A DNA stretch of 64,000 nt. Source: CAYTZN01 sp964442495 (lineage in GTDB: Bacteria; Pseudomonadota; Gammaproteobacteria; Legionellales; Legionellaceae). The position numbers and the translations under genes were made by a program. Location of the stretch: NCBI GenBank assembly GCA_964442495.1, contig CAYTZN010000005.1:62001-126000 (forward strand), read 5' to 3'. The notes beneath the pieces are model-generated. The model saw only the letters and a program-made list of their open reading frames with translations, was not told the DNA's origin and did no database searches. Positions within the stretch are counted from its first letter, which is position 1. Each line of letters begins with the position of its first letter. This document shows positions 27,060-36,710 of this stretch, piece by piece.

Positions 27060-28448
27060 ATGCCTATTAATTCCCCAGTTAAAGACGTTCAGTTGCAAGC
27101 TAATCAAGCAGTTTTTGAGTCTATTTCTCAAAATGGCTTGTGTGCCGCAAGTAAAATCCCATCTAAAATATTGATTAATAATGCAGTACAAACACCCGAC
27201 CTTACTAAAAATATTTGTGTTAATTATGTCAATCTAACAGACGCAGATGACAATGCGCGTCGTTTAGCATTAGAAACTGCTGTTTTAGAAGAGTATTGTG
27301 GCATTTATGGGATATCTTTAGAGCGGCAATGGCCTTTTCAACGCTTTGAGAACATTGATTTGTTTAAACAAGAAGCGTTTGAACGACTCATGAACTGTGT
27401 TGTTTTTATATTAAAACCACCCACATTGGGTAAAATTATGGCCAGGCCTTCTGGCGCACCAAAAGCTTGTGAAATCAGCTTTTATGAGTTCGGGCAGGAA
27501 AACGACGATGTCGCACATCAACGCGATAAAAATTTGCTCACTGGGCAAACGCATCCCTACACACACCGTGTTACAGAAATTAAAACCACCCACATATTTC
27601 AGCTTGCTGAGATGCAAGCTATTTTAGCGCCTACGCATTTGGTAAAAGACATCAAGAGCGTATTTAAGGGGATTAACGTTATTCCAGTTGCTGATAAGCC
27701 AATGACATTTAGATCCACTCCTACTATTTCAAATCATTTTCATAATGAAGCCATCAGAGAGCCTATCACTCTAAATGCACCTGATTTTTTAGAAACACTA
27801 TTAGCCCTCACTGCGGAAAAGAGCATGCAAAAGTTTTCTATCCATGCTGTGCGTTTAAACACTACTTTCGATTTTACTCTTCGCCCAATCGCGGCCTTGT
27901 CTAAACACCAACCTTTGCTTAAAAAAGTGCATGCACAGGTCTTTGGAGAGGGGCCTGATGATTTTGGCTGGACTATTGTGCATAAAAACTATGGGATATC
28001 TAAAGCTAAATTGCTGAAATATCTTACAGAGACAGAAGCGCTTCCACCTGAATATTTATCCAATGTAGGCTTGGCAATGAAACCTTTTTTTCCGTTGTTT
28101 GACGAGCTATCAAAAGCAAAAGGTGAGCTTGTAATAAACAATGTTTACGCCAACTTGTCCAAGCCGCAAACCGCATTATTAAAAAAGATGGGCGTATCGA
28201 TTGTTCTACATAATGAATTTTATGTGCTGAGCTATCCTCCAACCATCAAACAGCAAGTATCACGTATTGTTAATGACTTTAAGTCCTTGGAAAATCAATC
28301 TGCCACAAAAATTCAAGCCTCTTTTCGCGGATTTTGGACACGCAGGGTTATGGAGGAAGTAAAGAGTGCGAAGCATCAGTTGACATTAGCTAAAGAAGTG
28401 CTTGACCGTGCTGAAGATAAATTGAATAAATTAAGTTCTTTTAAGTGA
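27060..28448 (+). CDS. IQ-motif protein of unknown function (calmodulin-binding effector candidate)
   Basis: 462 residues from the ATG at 27060 (an in-frame TTG at 27009 would lie inside the promoter). The bulk, residues 1-400, has no domain I recognise. Residues 418-429 read IQASFRGFWTRR, an exact IQxxxRGxxxR calmodulin-binding motif, followed by a predicted helical or coiled-coil tail rich in Lys and Glu (KSAKHQLTLAKEVLDRAEDK). No signal peptide or membrane helix. IQ motifs are eukaryotic; among Legionella effectors SidJ is known to be activated by host calmodulin. This protein does not look like SidJ. A host-activated enzyme or adaptor is inferred; the PmrA-like box upstream supports coregulation with effectors. 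Confidence 0.7.
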   Translation: MPINSPVKDVQLQANQAVFESISQNGLCAASKIPSKILINNAVQTPDLTKNICVNYVNLTDADDNARRLALETAVLEEYCGIYGISLERQWPFQRFENIDLFKQEAFERLMNCVVFILKPPTLGKIMARPSGAPKACEISFYEFGQENDDVAHQRDKNLLTGQTHPYTHRVTEIKTTHIFQLAEMQAILAPTHLVKDIKSVFKGINVIPVADKPMTFRSTPTISNHFHNEAIREPITLNAPDFLETLLALTAEKSMQKFSIHAVRLNTTFDFTLRPIAALSKHQPLLKKVHAQVFGEGPDDFGWTIVHKNYGISKAKLLKYLTETEALPPEYLSNVGLAMKPFFPLFDELSKAKGELVINNVYANLSKPQTALLKKMGVSIVLHNEFYVLSYPPTIKQQVSRIVNDFKSLENQSATKIQASFRGFWTRRVMEEVKSAKHQLTLAKEVLDRAEDKLNKLSSFK

Positions 28449-28531
28449 GGAAGAAGCACACTTCTCAATAAAAAGATAAAAATCACTTGACAGTGAAAGA
28501 GCCCCTCCCTTACACTTCGATTCTCTTTTTT

Positions 28532-28607
<76 letters not shown>

Positions 28608-28643
28608 TCAACATCTTTGATGTTGATGGGAATAAAGTTCAGG

Positions 28644-28719
28644 GTCCCCATCGTCTAGAGGCCCAGGACACTGCCCTTTCACGGCGGTAACAGGGGTTCG
28701 AATCCCCTTGGGGACGCCA
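28644..28719 (+). tRNA. tRNA-Glu(TTC), copy 1
   Basis: 76 bases with encoded CCA. Acceptor GTCCCCA pairs with TGGGGAC; anticodon loop CTTTCAC gives TTC. It lies 36 bases after tRNA-Ala. Confidence 0.95.
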
Positions 28720-28765
28720 TTATTATGTGCGGTTTATACAGCGTAAATTTTTAAAAAAGTTCCAG

Positions 28766-28841
28766 GTCCCCATCGTCTAGAGGCCTAGGACACTGCCCTT
28801 TCACGGCGGTAACAGGGGTTCGAATCCCCTTGGGGACGCCA
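28766..28841 (+). tRNA. tRNA-Glu(TTC), copy 2
   Basis: Same as copy 1 except one C-to-T change in the D-loop side (GCCTAGG instead of GCCCAGG). Encoded CCA is present. The two copies are 46 bases apart and probably arose by tandem duplication. Confidence 0.95.
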
Positions 28842-28879
28842 TTTACAATGGCTTTATTCTTTGTGTAGCTAAACAACCG

Positions 28880-30202
28880 CTACAACCTTTCAAAAATAGT
28901 TCTCGTATTAAAACCAAACAAACGTTCATGCATACGGTATGCATATTCGTCCGTCATGTTAGCTATATAATCACACACCACCCGAAGTGCCAACTCAGAA
29001 TCTTCTGCCTGATGAAACAATATACGATTTTTATTATCCAACAAGCTACTCGGATTGGAGCTAATCGCTTCAAATAACCGCAATACCACGGTTTGACCAC
29101 CATATTCAAACGTACGAGCCTCCTGAGAATCGATAACGTAATCATAAATACAACACATTAAGTAGTCCAATACGGCTTTGGCTTCAGGCAACAAAACAAT
29201 ATTATATTTTAAGAGCGGATTCTCAAAAGCTTGGTTTACCACGTTAATATCAAGAGCCGTAATAAAATAATTAACCATCTTACCAATGGCTTGTTTACGT
29301 ACATGGATAGCATCATCAAAAAGTGAGTCTAACAGTTTTTCTTGGTGCCCGCCTAAAGACGTTGCCGCCAAACACTCACGAAAAGAAGGTGTGTCCAATT
29401 GCTGTCTATTGATCAACCGTAAATGAATAGCATCCTCAAGATCATGCACACCATAAGCAATGTCATCCGCAATGTCCATGATAGAACAATCGAAGGTATG
29501 ATAAGCTGCCCGTCCATGTTTAAGGTGCTGTGGCGCATAATGAAGGGACTGAAACAAAACTTTATCAGGCTCACTAAAGGGCAACAAAAGCCAGTCCACT
29601 TCAGGTTGCTCACAATTAAAATAAGCTTTAGGCGGCAACCAATCATTAACACGAATGGTTTTGTTGATTGATTCCGTCACGTCGGGCATGCCTAAGGCCA
29701 CAACCCTTGACCAACTGACTGGGTATTTAAGTATACCTAGAAGCGCTCTGCGCGTTAAATCAAGGCCATACGCCCCATAACTATTGTCTACCTTTGTTAA
29801 AAGACGCAGTGTTTGTGCATTGCCTTCAAATCCCCCCTGCAAACGCATTTTGTAATTAAGCGCAACCTCTCCACCATGACCAAACGGTGGATGACCAATA
29901 TCGTGCAACAAACAAATGGTACTAATCAAATCATCGCTTGGTAATAGCGTCATGATGTCATGATGGGGATAATTAATACAAAGGTTACGCACAATACTGC
30001 TACCAATCGATGCAACCTCTAGCGAGTGGGTTAAGCGTGTACGATGAAAATCACCTTCATCCGTACCTAAAATCTGCGTTTTACGCTGTAACCGACGAAA
30101 CGCAGGACAATGAATAACGCGCGTTCTATCACGCTCATAAGGATCACGATGATCATTGCTACCACGCTGGTGAGTGTTGCCGGAGCGACGTTCTGTCCAC
30201 AT
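28880..30202 (-). CDS. dgt: dGTP triphosphohydrolase-like HD-domain protein
   Basis: HD-superfamily dNTP triphosphohydrolase of 440 residues, probably hydrolysing dNTPs to deoxynucleoside and triphosphate. The metal site is seen in RTRLTHSLEVASIG (first His, about 52-65), LLHDIGHPPFGHGGE (HD pair) and CSIMDIADDIAYGVHDLEDA (distal Asp). The start MWTERRSGN and the RVIHCPAFRRLQRKTQ segment are typical of the type 2 Dgt-like family. It is a single gene facing the tRNA cluster. Confidence 0.92.
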   Translation of the reverse strand: MWTERRSGNTHQRGSNDHRDPYERDRTRVIHCPAFRRLQRKTQILGTDEGDFHRTRLTHSLEVASIGSSIVRNLCINYPHHDIMTLLPSDDLISTICLLHDIGHPPFGHGGEVALNYKMRLQGGFEGNAQTLRLLTKVDNSYGAYGLDLTRRALLGILKYPVSWSRVVALGMPDVTESINKTIRVNDWLPPKAYFNCEQPEVDWLLLPFSEPDKVLFQSLHYAPQHLKHGRAAYHTFDCSIMDIADDIAYGVHDLEDAIHLRLINRQQLDTPSFRECLAATSLGGHQEKLLDSLFDDAIHVRKQAIGKMVNYFITALDINVVNQAFENPLLKYNIVLLPEAKAVLDYLMCCIYDYVIDSQEARTFEYGGQTVVLRLFEAISSNPSSLLDNKNRILFHQAEDSELALRVVCDYIANMTDEYAYRMHERLFGFNTRTIFERL

Positions 30203-30396
30203 AAAAAACCCTGGTAAAAGGTACTACTGTATGCCATCAGCTTATTGGAAACAAGAACGATAAGACCACGAAAATTTTACAAATTTCAAAAATTAGTCCT
30301 AAAGTTAAATTAAAGAATGCAGATAACAAAGATGAGCTGTAAAAAAATAGATTTAACCATGTGTTGCAATGAATTAATAATAACAAAGGCGATACC

Positions 30397-30915
30397 ATGT
30401 TGAATAAAAACCGAATAGCAGGTCTTTTGATTTGTGTATCAAGCTTATCAGCATGCACCTCTAGCCATGATGACGCATACACTGGCTACCAACCCTATAC
30501 TTATGATGGCACACAACTTTACCCAGAGGGGTATGAAAACACCAATTACTCCTTAGAAGAAAAACACGTGGTCGTGCCGGATAGTTACCATGTAAGCGCT
30601 GAGCACTCGCCTACCTCACACAAAGATATCGACCGCGAATGGGTTAATCAGCAAAATGCTGAAGGCTACACCATTGAGCTTGCTACGGGCGATAAAGCAT
30701 CTCAGGTTGCGAATACATTGCAAAAAGCACCAAAAAATGAGCGGATGGCTGAAGTAAAGTATGAGCGAAATGGGAAGATTTACTACAAAGGATTGTATGG
30801 TACCTATAAAAGCCGTGAAGCAGCGGAACAAGCTCTTGGTGCACTCCCCCCTGATGTGAAACAAAATGCCGGTATTAAAACGTGGAGCAGCATACAAAGC
30901 AATGTGGATGAGTAA
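30397..30915 (+). CDS. Lipoprotein with SPOR domain
   Basis: 172 residues. The N-terminal signal ends with lipobox LSAC (Cys20). A variable Tyr-rich linker leads to a C-terminal SPOR-like domain (about 90-165), with GYTIELATGDKASQVANTLQ, KIYYKGLYGTYKSREAAEQALGALP and a final IKTWSSIQ strand. SPOR domains bind denuded peptidoglycan at division sites, so a role at the septum or in cell-wall remodelling is likely. No neighbour points to a specific partner. Convergent with the methyltransferase gene. Confidence 0.8.
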   Translation: MLNKNRIAGLLICVSSLSACTSSHDDAYTGYQPYTYDGTQLYPEGYENTNYSLEEKHVVVPDSYHVSAEHSPTSHKDIDREWVNQQNAEGYTIELATGDKASQVANTLQKAPKNERMAEVKYERNGKIYYKGLYGTYKSREAAEQALGALPPDVKQNAGIKTWSSIQSNVDE

Positions 30916-30946
30916 AGAGGAGCGCCTTCACTCACCCACGCGGTTT

Positions 30947-31960
30947 TTAAGACAAACGAGGCTTTTCCGCGATTGTTTGAAAGCTTGTGGTAACAAGGCC
31001 TAGGCTGTCTGCTTCTATAAAAGCCTCTCCATGCTTGGTGAGCCTTTCAAATAACACGTTAAAATGTGCCGGCAAAAGCTTGCATGTCACTAAAATATTA
31101 ATTATTTTTTTAGCACGATTATAAAACTTATCTGCATTTTCAATAAGCACCGCTTGATGACCATTCACGCTGGCATCCTGACTAGACAACACCCTAAAAC
31201 CTACGTTCTCTAATTTTTCCTTGATTTCATGTGGCGTTGGCGTATCGACGGCCCCAATTAAAGGCTTCACTCGAGCGACTAAACTGCGATGATGCGCATT
31301 GCTCGCATCATAACCATCCAGCTGCACCCAGTCTAGAAAAGACAATTTTGCACCAGGCTTCAATACACGGAACATTTCTGCAAACACTTTTTCTTTGTCT
31401 TTCGCATAGGTCAACACTTGAATTTGATAAAGCGCATCAAACGAGGCATCATCAAAAGGGAAAGCATCATTCAAATTAGCTTTTAAAAATTTACATCTAC
31501 CCGTTAATGCATTGATTTTGGCGAATTTTTTTGCGCTCTCAAGTTGAACCTCATCAATGTTAAATCCATGAACCTCAGCTTTCGTGATAGCCGCCACATG
31601 CGCTGCCACACGCCCTCGCCCGCACCCCATGTCCAACACTTTATCGCCAGGTTTAATGTTTAAATCTTTAGCCATTTTGCGTTCAAATAAAACCTGATTT
31701 GCATACACCCCTTTTGTTGCATCTATCACTGCAGGGATATACATTTTTTCAACTTCTCCAATAGAACAAAGAAGATTAAGCACGCTATAGTAATTAATGA
31801 TATTTTTTTCATCATTTTCTTCTATGCATTCTTTATCGAAAAGCTCATAAGACTTTAGAAATGCATCAATTTTCTGTTGAGGCAATCGATAAATCGCAAC
31901 CAATGAACGTAACGCCGTATTTAAGCGATACGCAGCCAATTGCATCGTCGTAGAAACCAT
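30947..31960 (-). CDS. SAM-dependent methyltransferase resembling sterol C24-methyltransferases
   Basis: 337 residues. A class I Rossmann methyltransferase core at about 100-235 has motif I KVLDMGCGRGRVAAH, acidic loop VHGFNIDEVQLESAK, motif II FDALYQIQVLTYA and motif III MFRVLKPGAKLSFLDW. The EMFRVLKPG plus DWVxxDGYDxxNxxHR pattern is unusually like Erg6-type sterol methyltransferases, although CFA synthases and other small-molecule methyltransferases share the core. The N-terminal 80 residues are helical and unlike the fungal enzyme. It starts 10 bases downstream of gspM, suggesting cotranscription with gspL-gspM. The substrate is unknown. Confidence 0.75.
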   Translation of the reverse strand: MVSTTMQLAAYRLNTALRSLVAIYRLPQQKIDAFLKSYELFDKECIEENDEKNIINYYSVLNLLCSIGEVEKMYIPAVIDATKGVYANQVLFERKMAKDLNIKPGDKVLDMGCGRGRVAAHVAAITKAEVHGFNIDEVQLESAKKFAKINALTGRCKFLKANLNDAFPFDDASFDALYQIQVLTYAKDKEKVFAEMFRVLKPGAKLSFLDWVQLDGYDASNAHHRSLVARVKPLIGAVDTPTPHEIKEKLENVGFRVLSSQDASVNGHQAVLIENADKFYNRAKKIINILVTCKLLPAHFNVLFERLTKHGEAFIEADSLGLVTTSFQTIAEKPRLS

Positions 31961-31970
31961 TTAAATCTCC

Positions 31971-32471
31971 CTATTTAGTGGTGTAATCTTGAGTTGTCGC
32001 CATAACAATCGTTAACTTCACAACCCCGGGCGTTTCCGAACGCATAACCGTCAGTTGCTTGATTGTAAAGGCATAGGCCTCACTAACAGACCGAATCCAT
32101 GCTAAAAATGCAGCATAAGGCACTTGCTCAAAACTTAACGTGATCTCACTTGCGCCTGATTGCTGTAATTGATATGCAAATTGCTTAAAAGATACCGTGT
32201 TCAATTGATTGGCTAAAACGGTTAATAACTGACTACTGCTCAATGATACCGTCTTGGACTTAATGTGTTGTGTTTTTTGAATATTCTCCATCCAAACCAG
32301 GGTTTCGTGATGTTCAAGCAATTGTTCAGACTCACGCTTAACAGCATTGGCCAATGGCGCATACAACACCAAATAATACAAATAAAGCGCAGAAAAGAGA
32401 ATGCCAAAAGCTAGTACCATCCGCTCACGGGGATTTAAATTATTCCAGTACCCTTTGATGGTAGCCTTCAT
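31971..32471 (-). CDS. gspM: Type II secretion system protein GspM
   Basis: Inner-membrane platform component of type II secretion (LspM in Legionella), 166 residues. A short cytoplasmic N-terminus is followed by one transmembrane helix (RMVLAFGILFSALYLYYLVLYAPL, about 17-40) and a small periplasmic ferredoxin-like domain. Its start ATG overlaps the gspL stop by 4 bases, the standard gspL-gspM coupling. Confidence 0.88.
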   Translation of the reverse strand: MKATIKGYWNNLNPRERMVLAFGILFSALYLYYLVLYAPLANAVKRESEQLLEHHETLVWMENIQKTQHIKSKTVSLSSSQLLTVLANQLNTVSFKQFAYQLQQSGASEITLSFEQVPYAAFLAWIRSVSEAYAFTIKQLTVMRSETPGVVKLTIVMATTQDYTTK

Positions 32472-33637
32472 TGTGACGTCCTGCTCATTAAACTTAACTC
32501 GAGTGTAGCCAGTACTTTGTTTTTTTCTGAAGCGGCTTGTGTTTGAACCACCTTAACATTTTCTTTTTGCAAGCGCTGCTCTAGATGCTCTAATGCTGCA
32601 AAATCATTGCTTATCAAGGTTACAGTAAGAGCTGTGCCTTGAAAACGCAACTGCTGAGGGATGGAAGTATCGCCTTCAAATGCATGTGCTAATTTATTAA
32701 GCAATGACCACATCAAAGCATTATCGCTTCCTGAGGGGCCTGATTGTAATAATTGCCCAACTCGAAACCGCGGGCTAATGATTTGTGACGCATTCGGAAA
32801 AAATTGACGGTAAACAACCGCTGTTTTTAGATCAACATCCACCCTTTTTTTGTGGATAAAATACAAAGAAACCCCATTAATCACGACCATGGACAACAAC
32901 CATAAACCGGCGACTAAGGCAGAGGCCTTGTACCAAAATTGTAAATTATTTTGGCCCTTCTTTTGTTGGAAAGGCCCCTGGCAAAGGTTCATAGGCTGCC
33001 CTTCTAACAACCTTTTGGCAATCCACACAAAAGATGATTCATCAATATGCAGAGATGATTCTTCTTCTAAAAGGGCCAAACTATCATTAAACATTAAAAG
33101 ATGGGCGAATTTTTCCTTATTGCCTAAATATGCAATTGCAAGTTCCTTTGTTAATGCACCTTTAAACAACGTTTCATTGATCAATAGCCCACGTGCTGTG
33201 ACGCACGCCTCACCATCTTTTAATGCAAACCAATCAAGAGTAATGTCATCATAATGAAGCCCCAACCTATCGAGCGTGCCCATAACACTCAATAGATAGC
33301 TTTTATCCATGATAACCACCAAATAATGATGATGTAGATAATGGGCTCTATCAAAGGCTACATGTAATGTTGACACGTCTTGGGCGAGTTGTTCTTCTAA
33401 TGCGTAGGGAATCGCCGCTCGAGCCTTGTGTTCATTCAACCAAGGTAACTCTACTTCGTGCAGGCCACTATTTTCTGCAGGCAGTACCACCACTGTACGA
33501 ACACCTGCCTGTAACGCTTTTAGTTCCTGTATGGACCGAAGCATAAGGGGCGCATCAAGATGCCCCTGTAAATCAAGCAGCAGTGATAAATACTGTTCTT
33601 CATCCCTATTCTGAAAAAATATAAAACAAGTGGCCAC
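32468..33637 (-). CDS. gspL: Type II secretion system protein GspL
   Basis: 389 residues, GTG start after an AGGGGCAAGAAC ribosome site. The N-terminal cytoplasmic actin-like domain (about 1-225, with LPAENSGLHEVELPWL and IPYALEEQLAQDVSTLHVA) recruits the GspE ATPase. One membrane helix spans about 239-260 and a periplasmic domain follows. It partners with GspM next door. Legionella uses this system to export degradative enzymes. The rest of the operon is not in the window. Confidence 0.9.
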   Translation of the reverse strand: MATCFIFFQNRDEEQYLSLLLDLQGHLDAPLMLRSIQELKALQAGVRTVVVLPAENSGLHEVELPWLNEHKARAAIPYALEEQLAQDVSTLHVAFDRAHYLHHHYLVVIMDKSYLLSVMGTLDRLGLHYDDITLDWFALKDGEACVTARGLLINETLFKGALTKELAIAYLGNKEKFAHLLMFNDSLALLEEESSLHIDESSFVWIAKRLLEGQPMNLCQGPFQQKKGQNNLQFWYKASALVAGLWLLSMVVINGVSLYFIHKKRVDVDLKTAVVYRQFFPNASQIISPRFRVGQLLQSGPSGSDNALMWSLLNKLAHAFEGDTSIPQQLRFQGTALTVTLISNDFAALEHLEQRLQKENVKVVQTQAASEKNKVLATLELSLMSRTSQ

Positions 33638-33663
33638 GTTCTTGCCCCTGATAGAGTGACACC

Positions 33664-34683
33664 CTAACTATAATGATGAGCACTCTTAAGCTGCAGTGAG
33701 GCCCATTGACTAGACAACCGTTGCGACAATATATAGACCACTAAAGCATATTGTGGGCTCGTATTATAATGAGTAATAACATAAAAATTGGGATATGCCA
33801 TCCAATATTCTGGCCCTTTTTCAGTGGTTAATTCAATTAAACCGGCTTTCAAAGGGGGATGCGCTAACCAAGAAACCGGTTTGACACCGGCGTCTATTAA
33901 TTCTTTAAAACCATAGTCGGCAGCCCGTCGATTCGTAGCAATGGTTTTATAACGTGAACCACTTACATTGACTGGCTGCACAACACTTTCATTCATTTTC
34001 CAGCCATGCTTATGAAAATAATTTGCAACGCTGCCAATGACATCTCTGTCATCGTTCATTAAGTCACGTTTACCATTCCCTGTAAAATCAACCGCATAAA
34101 AGCGATAACTGCTTGGCATAAATTGAGGCTTACCCATAGCGCCTGCATAAGACCCCATGTATTGCGTGGCAGGCACTCCTTGCTCGCGGCACAACAATAA
34201 ATACTCACCAAGCTCTTTAGTAAAGAAATCGGAGCGTTTTGGATAATCAAAAGCAAGGGTCGTTAAAGCATCCAGCACACGATAATTTCCTTGATGTTTA
34301 CCATAGAGTGTTTCAACACCAATGATAGCGACAATAATGTTGGCAGGCACACCAAATTCACGTTGTGCTTGTTCTAAAGCCTTTTGGTTCGCTTGCCAAA
34401 ACGCAATACCTGCCTCTACACGTTGAGGGGTAAGAAATAAATTTTTGTACACATCCCAAGTCTTTTTTTCATAGGGCCTTTCCATGGATGCAATAATTTG
34501 AGGCTGAAATTGTGCTTGCCTCATGATGGCTATCAATTGTTTTCTATCAAAGTGGTGTTGCTTGACCATCTTATCAATAAAATGATTAACGTCTTTACGT
34601 CTAGCCAATGCGTCATCAGCATAAGCGTTATAAGAAAGAAGAAGTACTACAGCTGCAAAAAAAAGCATACTGACTCGGCGCAT
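33664..34683 (-). CDS. mltB: Lytic murein transglycosylase B
   Basis: Periplasmic peptidoglycan lytic enzyme of 339 residues. A signal peptide (MRRVSMLFFAAVVLLL...YNAYA) lacks a lipobox, so it is the soluble form. The catalytic glutamate is in IVAIIGVETLYGKHQGNYRVLDALTTLAFDYP (about residue 124), followed by SYAGAMGKPQFMPSSYRFYAVDF and DRDVIGSVANYFHKHGW. All are typical of family 3 lytic transglycosylases. The ATG at 34683 is in the signal-peptide context. Confidence 0.93.
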   Translation of the reverse strand: MRRVSMLFFAAVVLLLSYNAYADDALARRKDVNHFIDKMVKQHHFDRKQLIAIMRQAQFQPQIIASMERPYEKKTWDVYKNLFLTPQRVEAGIAFWQANQKALEQAQREFGVPANIIVAIIGVETLYGKHQGNYRVLDALTTLAFDYPKRSDFFTKELGEYLLLCREQGVPATQYMGSYAGAMGKPQFMPSSYRFYAVDFTGNGKRDLMNDDRDVIGSVANYFHKHGWKMNESVVQPVNVSGSRYKTIATNRRAADYGFKELIDAGVKPVSWLAHPPLKAGLIELTTEKGPEYWMAYPNFYVITHYNTSPQYALVVYILSQRLSSQWASLQLKSAHHYS

Positions 34684-34870
34684 CAGGTGTCCTTATAAAA
34701 TAGATTGTCTTTATTAAACAATAATATTGATGTTTTATTTAGCGATCATCTATGTATTTTTATTATTTTGCAACGACATCGTACTGAATCATCGGCTTTA
34801 AATAGCATGACTACTTTCTGGACGAAGAGATTTCAGCTAAAATAACGCAATTTACTACTAGGCTAACCAG

Positions 34871-36676
34871 TTGAGCGACTTAACGCGTATTCGTAATTTC
34901 TCTATCATTGCACACATCGACCACGGCAAATCAACATTGGCAGATCGCTTCATTCAACATTGTGGAGGTTTGTCTGACCGTGAAATGGGCGCCCAAGTCC
35001 TCGACTCAATGGATATTGAGCGTGAACGAGGCATCACCATTAAGGCTCAAAGTGTTTCCCTAAACTACAAATCACGTGACGGAATGGTGTACTTACTCAA
35101 TTTCATTGACACGCCAGGACATGTGGACTTCAGTTATGAAGTATCCCGCTCACTTGCTGCGTGCGAAGGTGCTATTCTCGTCGTGGATGCAGCCCAAGGT
35201 GTGGAAGCCCAAACCGTCGCTGTATGCTATACAGCCATCGATCAAGGATTAGACGTTTTACCCGTTTTGAATAAAATTGATCTTCCTCAAGCTGAGCCAG
35301 ATCGCGTTATCACAGAAATTGAAGACATTATTGGTTTAGATGCTCATGACGCGATCCACGTTAGCGCCAAAAGTGGCATTGGCGTAGAGGATGTTCTGGA
35401 AGCATTGGTGGCACGTATACCACCTCCAAAAGGCGACATTGCAGCCCCCTTACAAGCATTGATCATTGACTCCTGGTTTGACAGCTATTTAGGTGTGGTT
35501 TCCTTGGTCCGTATCGTCAATGGTGCTTTGCGAAAAGGGGATAAAATGAGGATTATGTCCTCTGGCCGAGCCTACGAAGTCGACCAAGTCGGTATATTCA
35601 CCCCAAAGCGCACGCCACGGGACATGTTACAAGCAGGCGAAGTAGGCTATGTGGTCGCCGGAATAAAAGAAATTCAAGGAGCGCCTGTCGGCGACACCCT
35701 AACCCTAGAAAAAAACCAAGCCAGCGAGCCATTGCCAGGCTTTAAGCGCGTGAAACCGCAGGTTTATGCTGGACTTTTTCCTATTAGCTCTGAGGATTTT
35801 GAAGCGTTTCGTGAAGCCTTAGCTAAACTAAGCTTGAATGATGCGTCTCTTTTCTATGAGCCAGAATCCTCTGATGCCCTAGGTTTTGGTTTTCGTTGTG
35901 GGTTTCTTGGCATGCTCCACATGGAAATTGTTCAAGAACGACTCGAGCGGGAGTACAATTTAGAACTAATTTCGACAGCGCCAACGGTGGTTTATCAAAT
36001 CATCAACACGAAAGATGAGACTTTATTAATCGATAACCCGTCGCGCCTTCCACCAGCTCAACAAATAAAACAAATGCTAGAGCCCATCGTGCGAGCTAAC
36101 ATTTTAGTTCCACAAGAATATTTAGGACAAGTGATTACTTTATGCACTGAACGTCGTGGGGTGCAAATCAACATGACCTACAGTGGACGTCAAGTCTCAG
36201 TTACCTATGATATTCCTATGAGTGAAGTCGTTTCGGATTTTTTTGACCGATTAAAATCGGTGAGTCGAGGTTATGCATCTCTTGATTATAATTTTTTACG
36301 TTTTGATGAAGCTGATTTAGTCAAAATGGATGTGCTGATCAACAGTGAACGCGTAGACGCCTTGGCCGTTATCGTTCACCGAAGTGCGGCCCAAAGCCGA
36401 GGCAAAGCTCTTGTGGATAAAATGCGCGAGCTCATCCCCAGGCAAATGTTTGATGTGGCTATACAAGCAGCCCTTGGAAGTCATATTATTGGACGACAAA
36501 CCGTAAAAGCTTTACGCAAAAATGTTACAGCGAAGTGCTATGGTGGGGACGTATCACGTAAACGCAAACTATTAGAAAAGCAAAAAGCGGGTAAAAAACG
36601 AATGAAACAAGTGGGTCACGTGGAAATCCCACAAGAAGCATTTATGGCAGTTTTTCAGACCGATAGAAAAAAATAA
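34871..36676 (+). CDS. lepA: Elongation factor 4 (LepA)
   Basis: Ribosome back-translocase GTPase of 601 residues. It begins with TTG (read as Met) in SDLTRIRNFSIIAHIDHGKST; no ATG is available at the family N-terminus. G motifs are AHIDHGKST, DTPGHVDF, NKID and a SAKSGIG element. The C-terminal LepA-specific domain ends GRQTVKALRKNVTAKCYGGDVSRKRKLLEKQKAGKKRMK, as expected. lepB follows, as in most gammaproteobacteria, but a MITE-like element lies between. Confidence 0.97.
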   Translation: MSDLTRIRNFSIIAHIDHGKSTLADRFIQHCGGLSDREMGAQVLDSMDIERERGITIKAQSVSLNYKSRDGMVYLLNFIDTPGHVDFSYEVSRSLAACEGAILVVDAAQGVEAQTVAVCYTAIDQGLDVLPVLNKIDLPQAEPDRVITEIEDIIGLDAHDAIHVSAKSGIGVEDVLEALVARIPPPKGDIAAPLQALIIDSWFDSYLGVVSLVRIVNGALRKGDKMRIMSSGRAYEVDQVGIFTPKRTPRDMLQAGEVGYVVAGIKEIQGAPVGDTLTLEKNQASEPLPGFKRVKPQVYAGLFPISSEDFEAFREALAKLSLNDASLFYEPESSDALGFGFRCGFLGMLHMEIVQERLEREYNLELISTAPTVVYQIINTKDETLLIDNPSRLPPAQQIKQMLEPIVRANILVPQEYLGQVITLCTERRGVQINMTYSGRQVSVTYDIPMSEVVSDFFDRLKSVSRGYASLDYNFLRFDEADLVKMDVLINSERVDALAVIVHRSAAQSRGKALVDKMRELIPRQMFDVAIQAALGSHIIGRQTVKALRKNVTAKCYGGDVSRKRKLLEKQKAGKKRMKQVGHVEIPQEAFMAVFQTDRKK

Positions 36677-36710
36677 CAACGAGAGTTTGTTCTTTAGGGA
36701 CGTTATGCAG

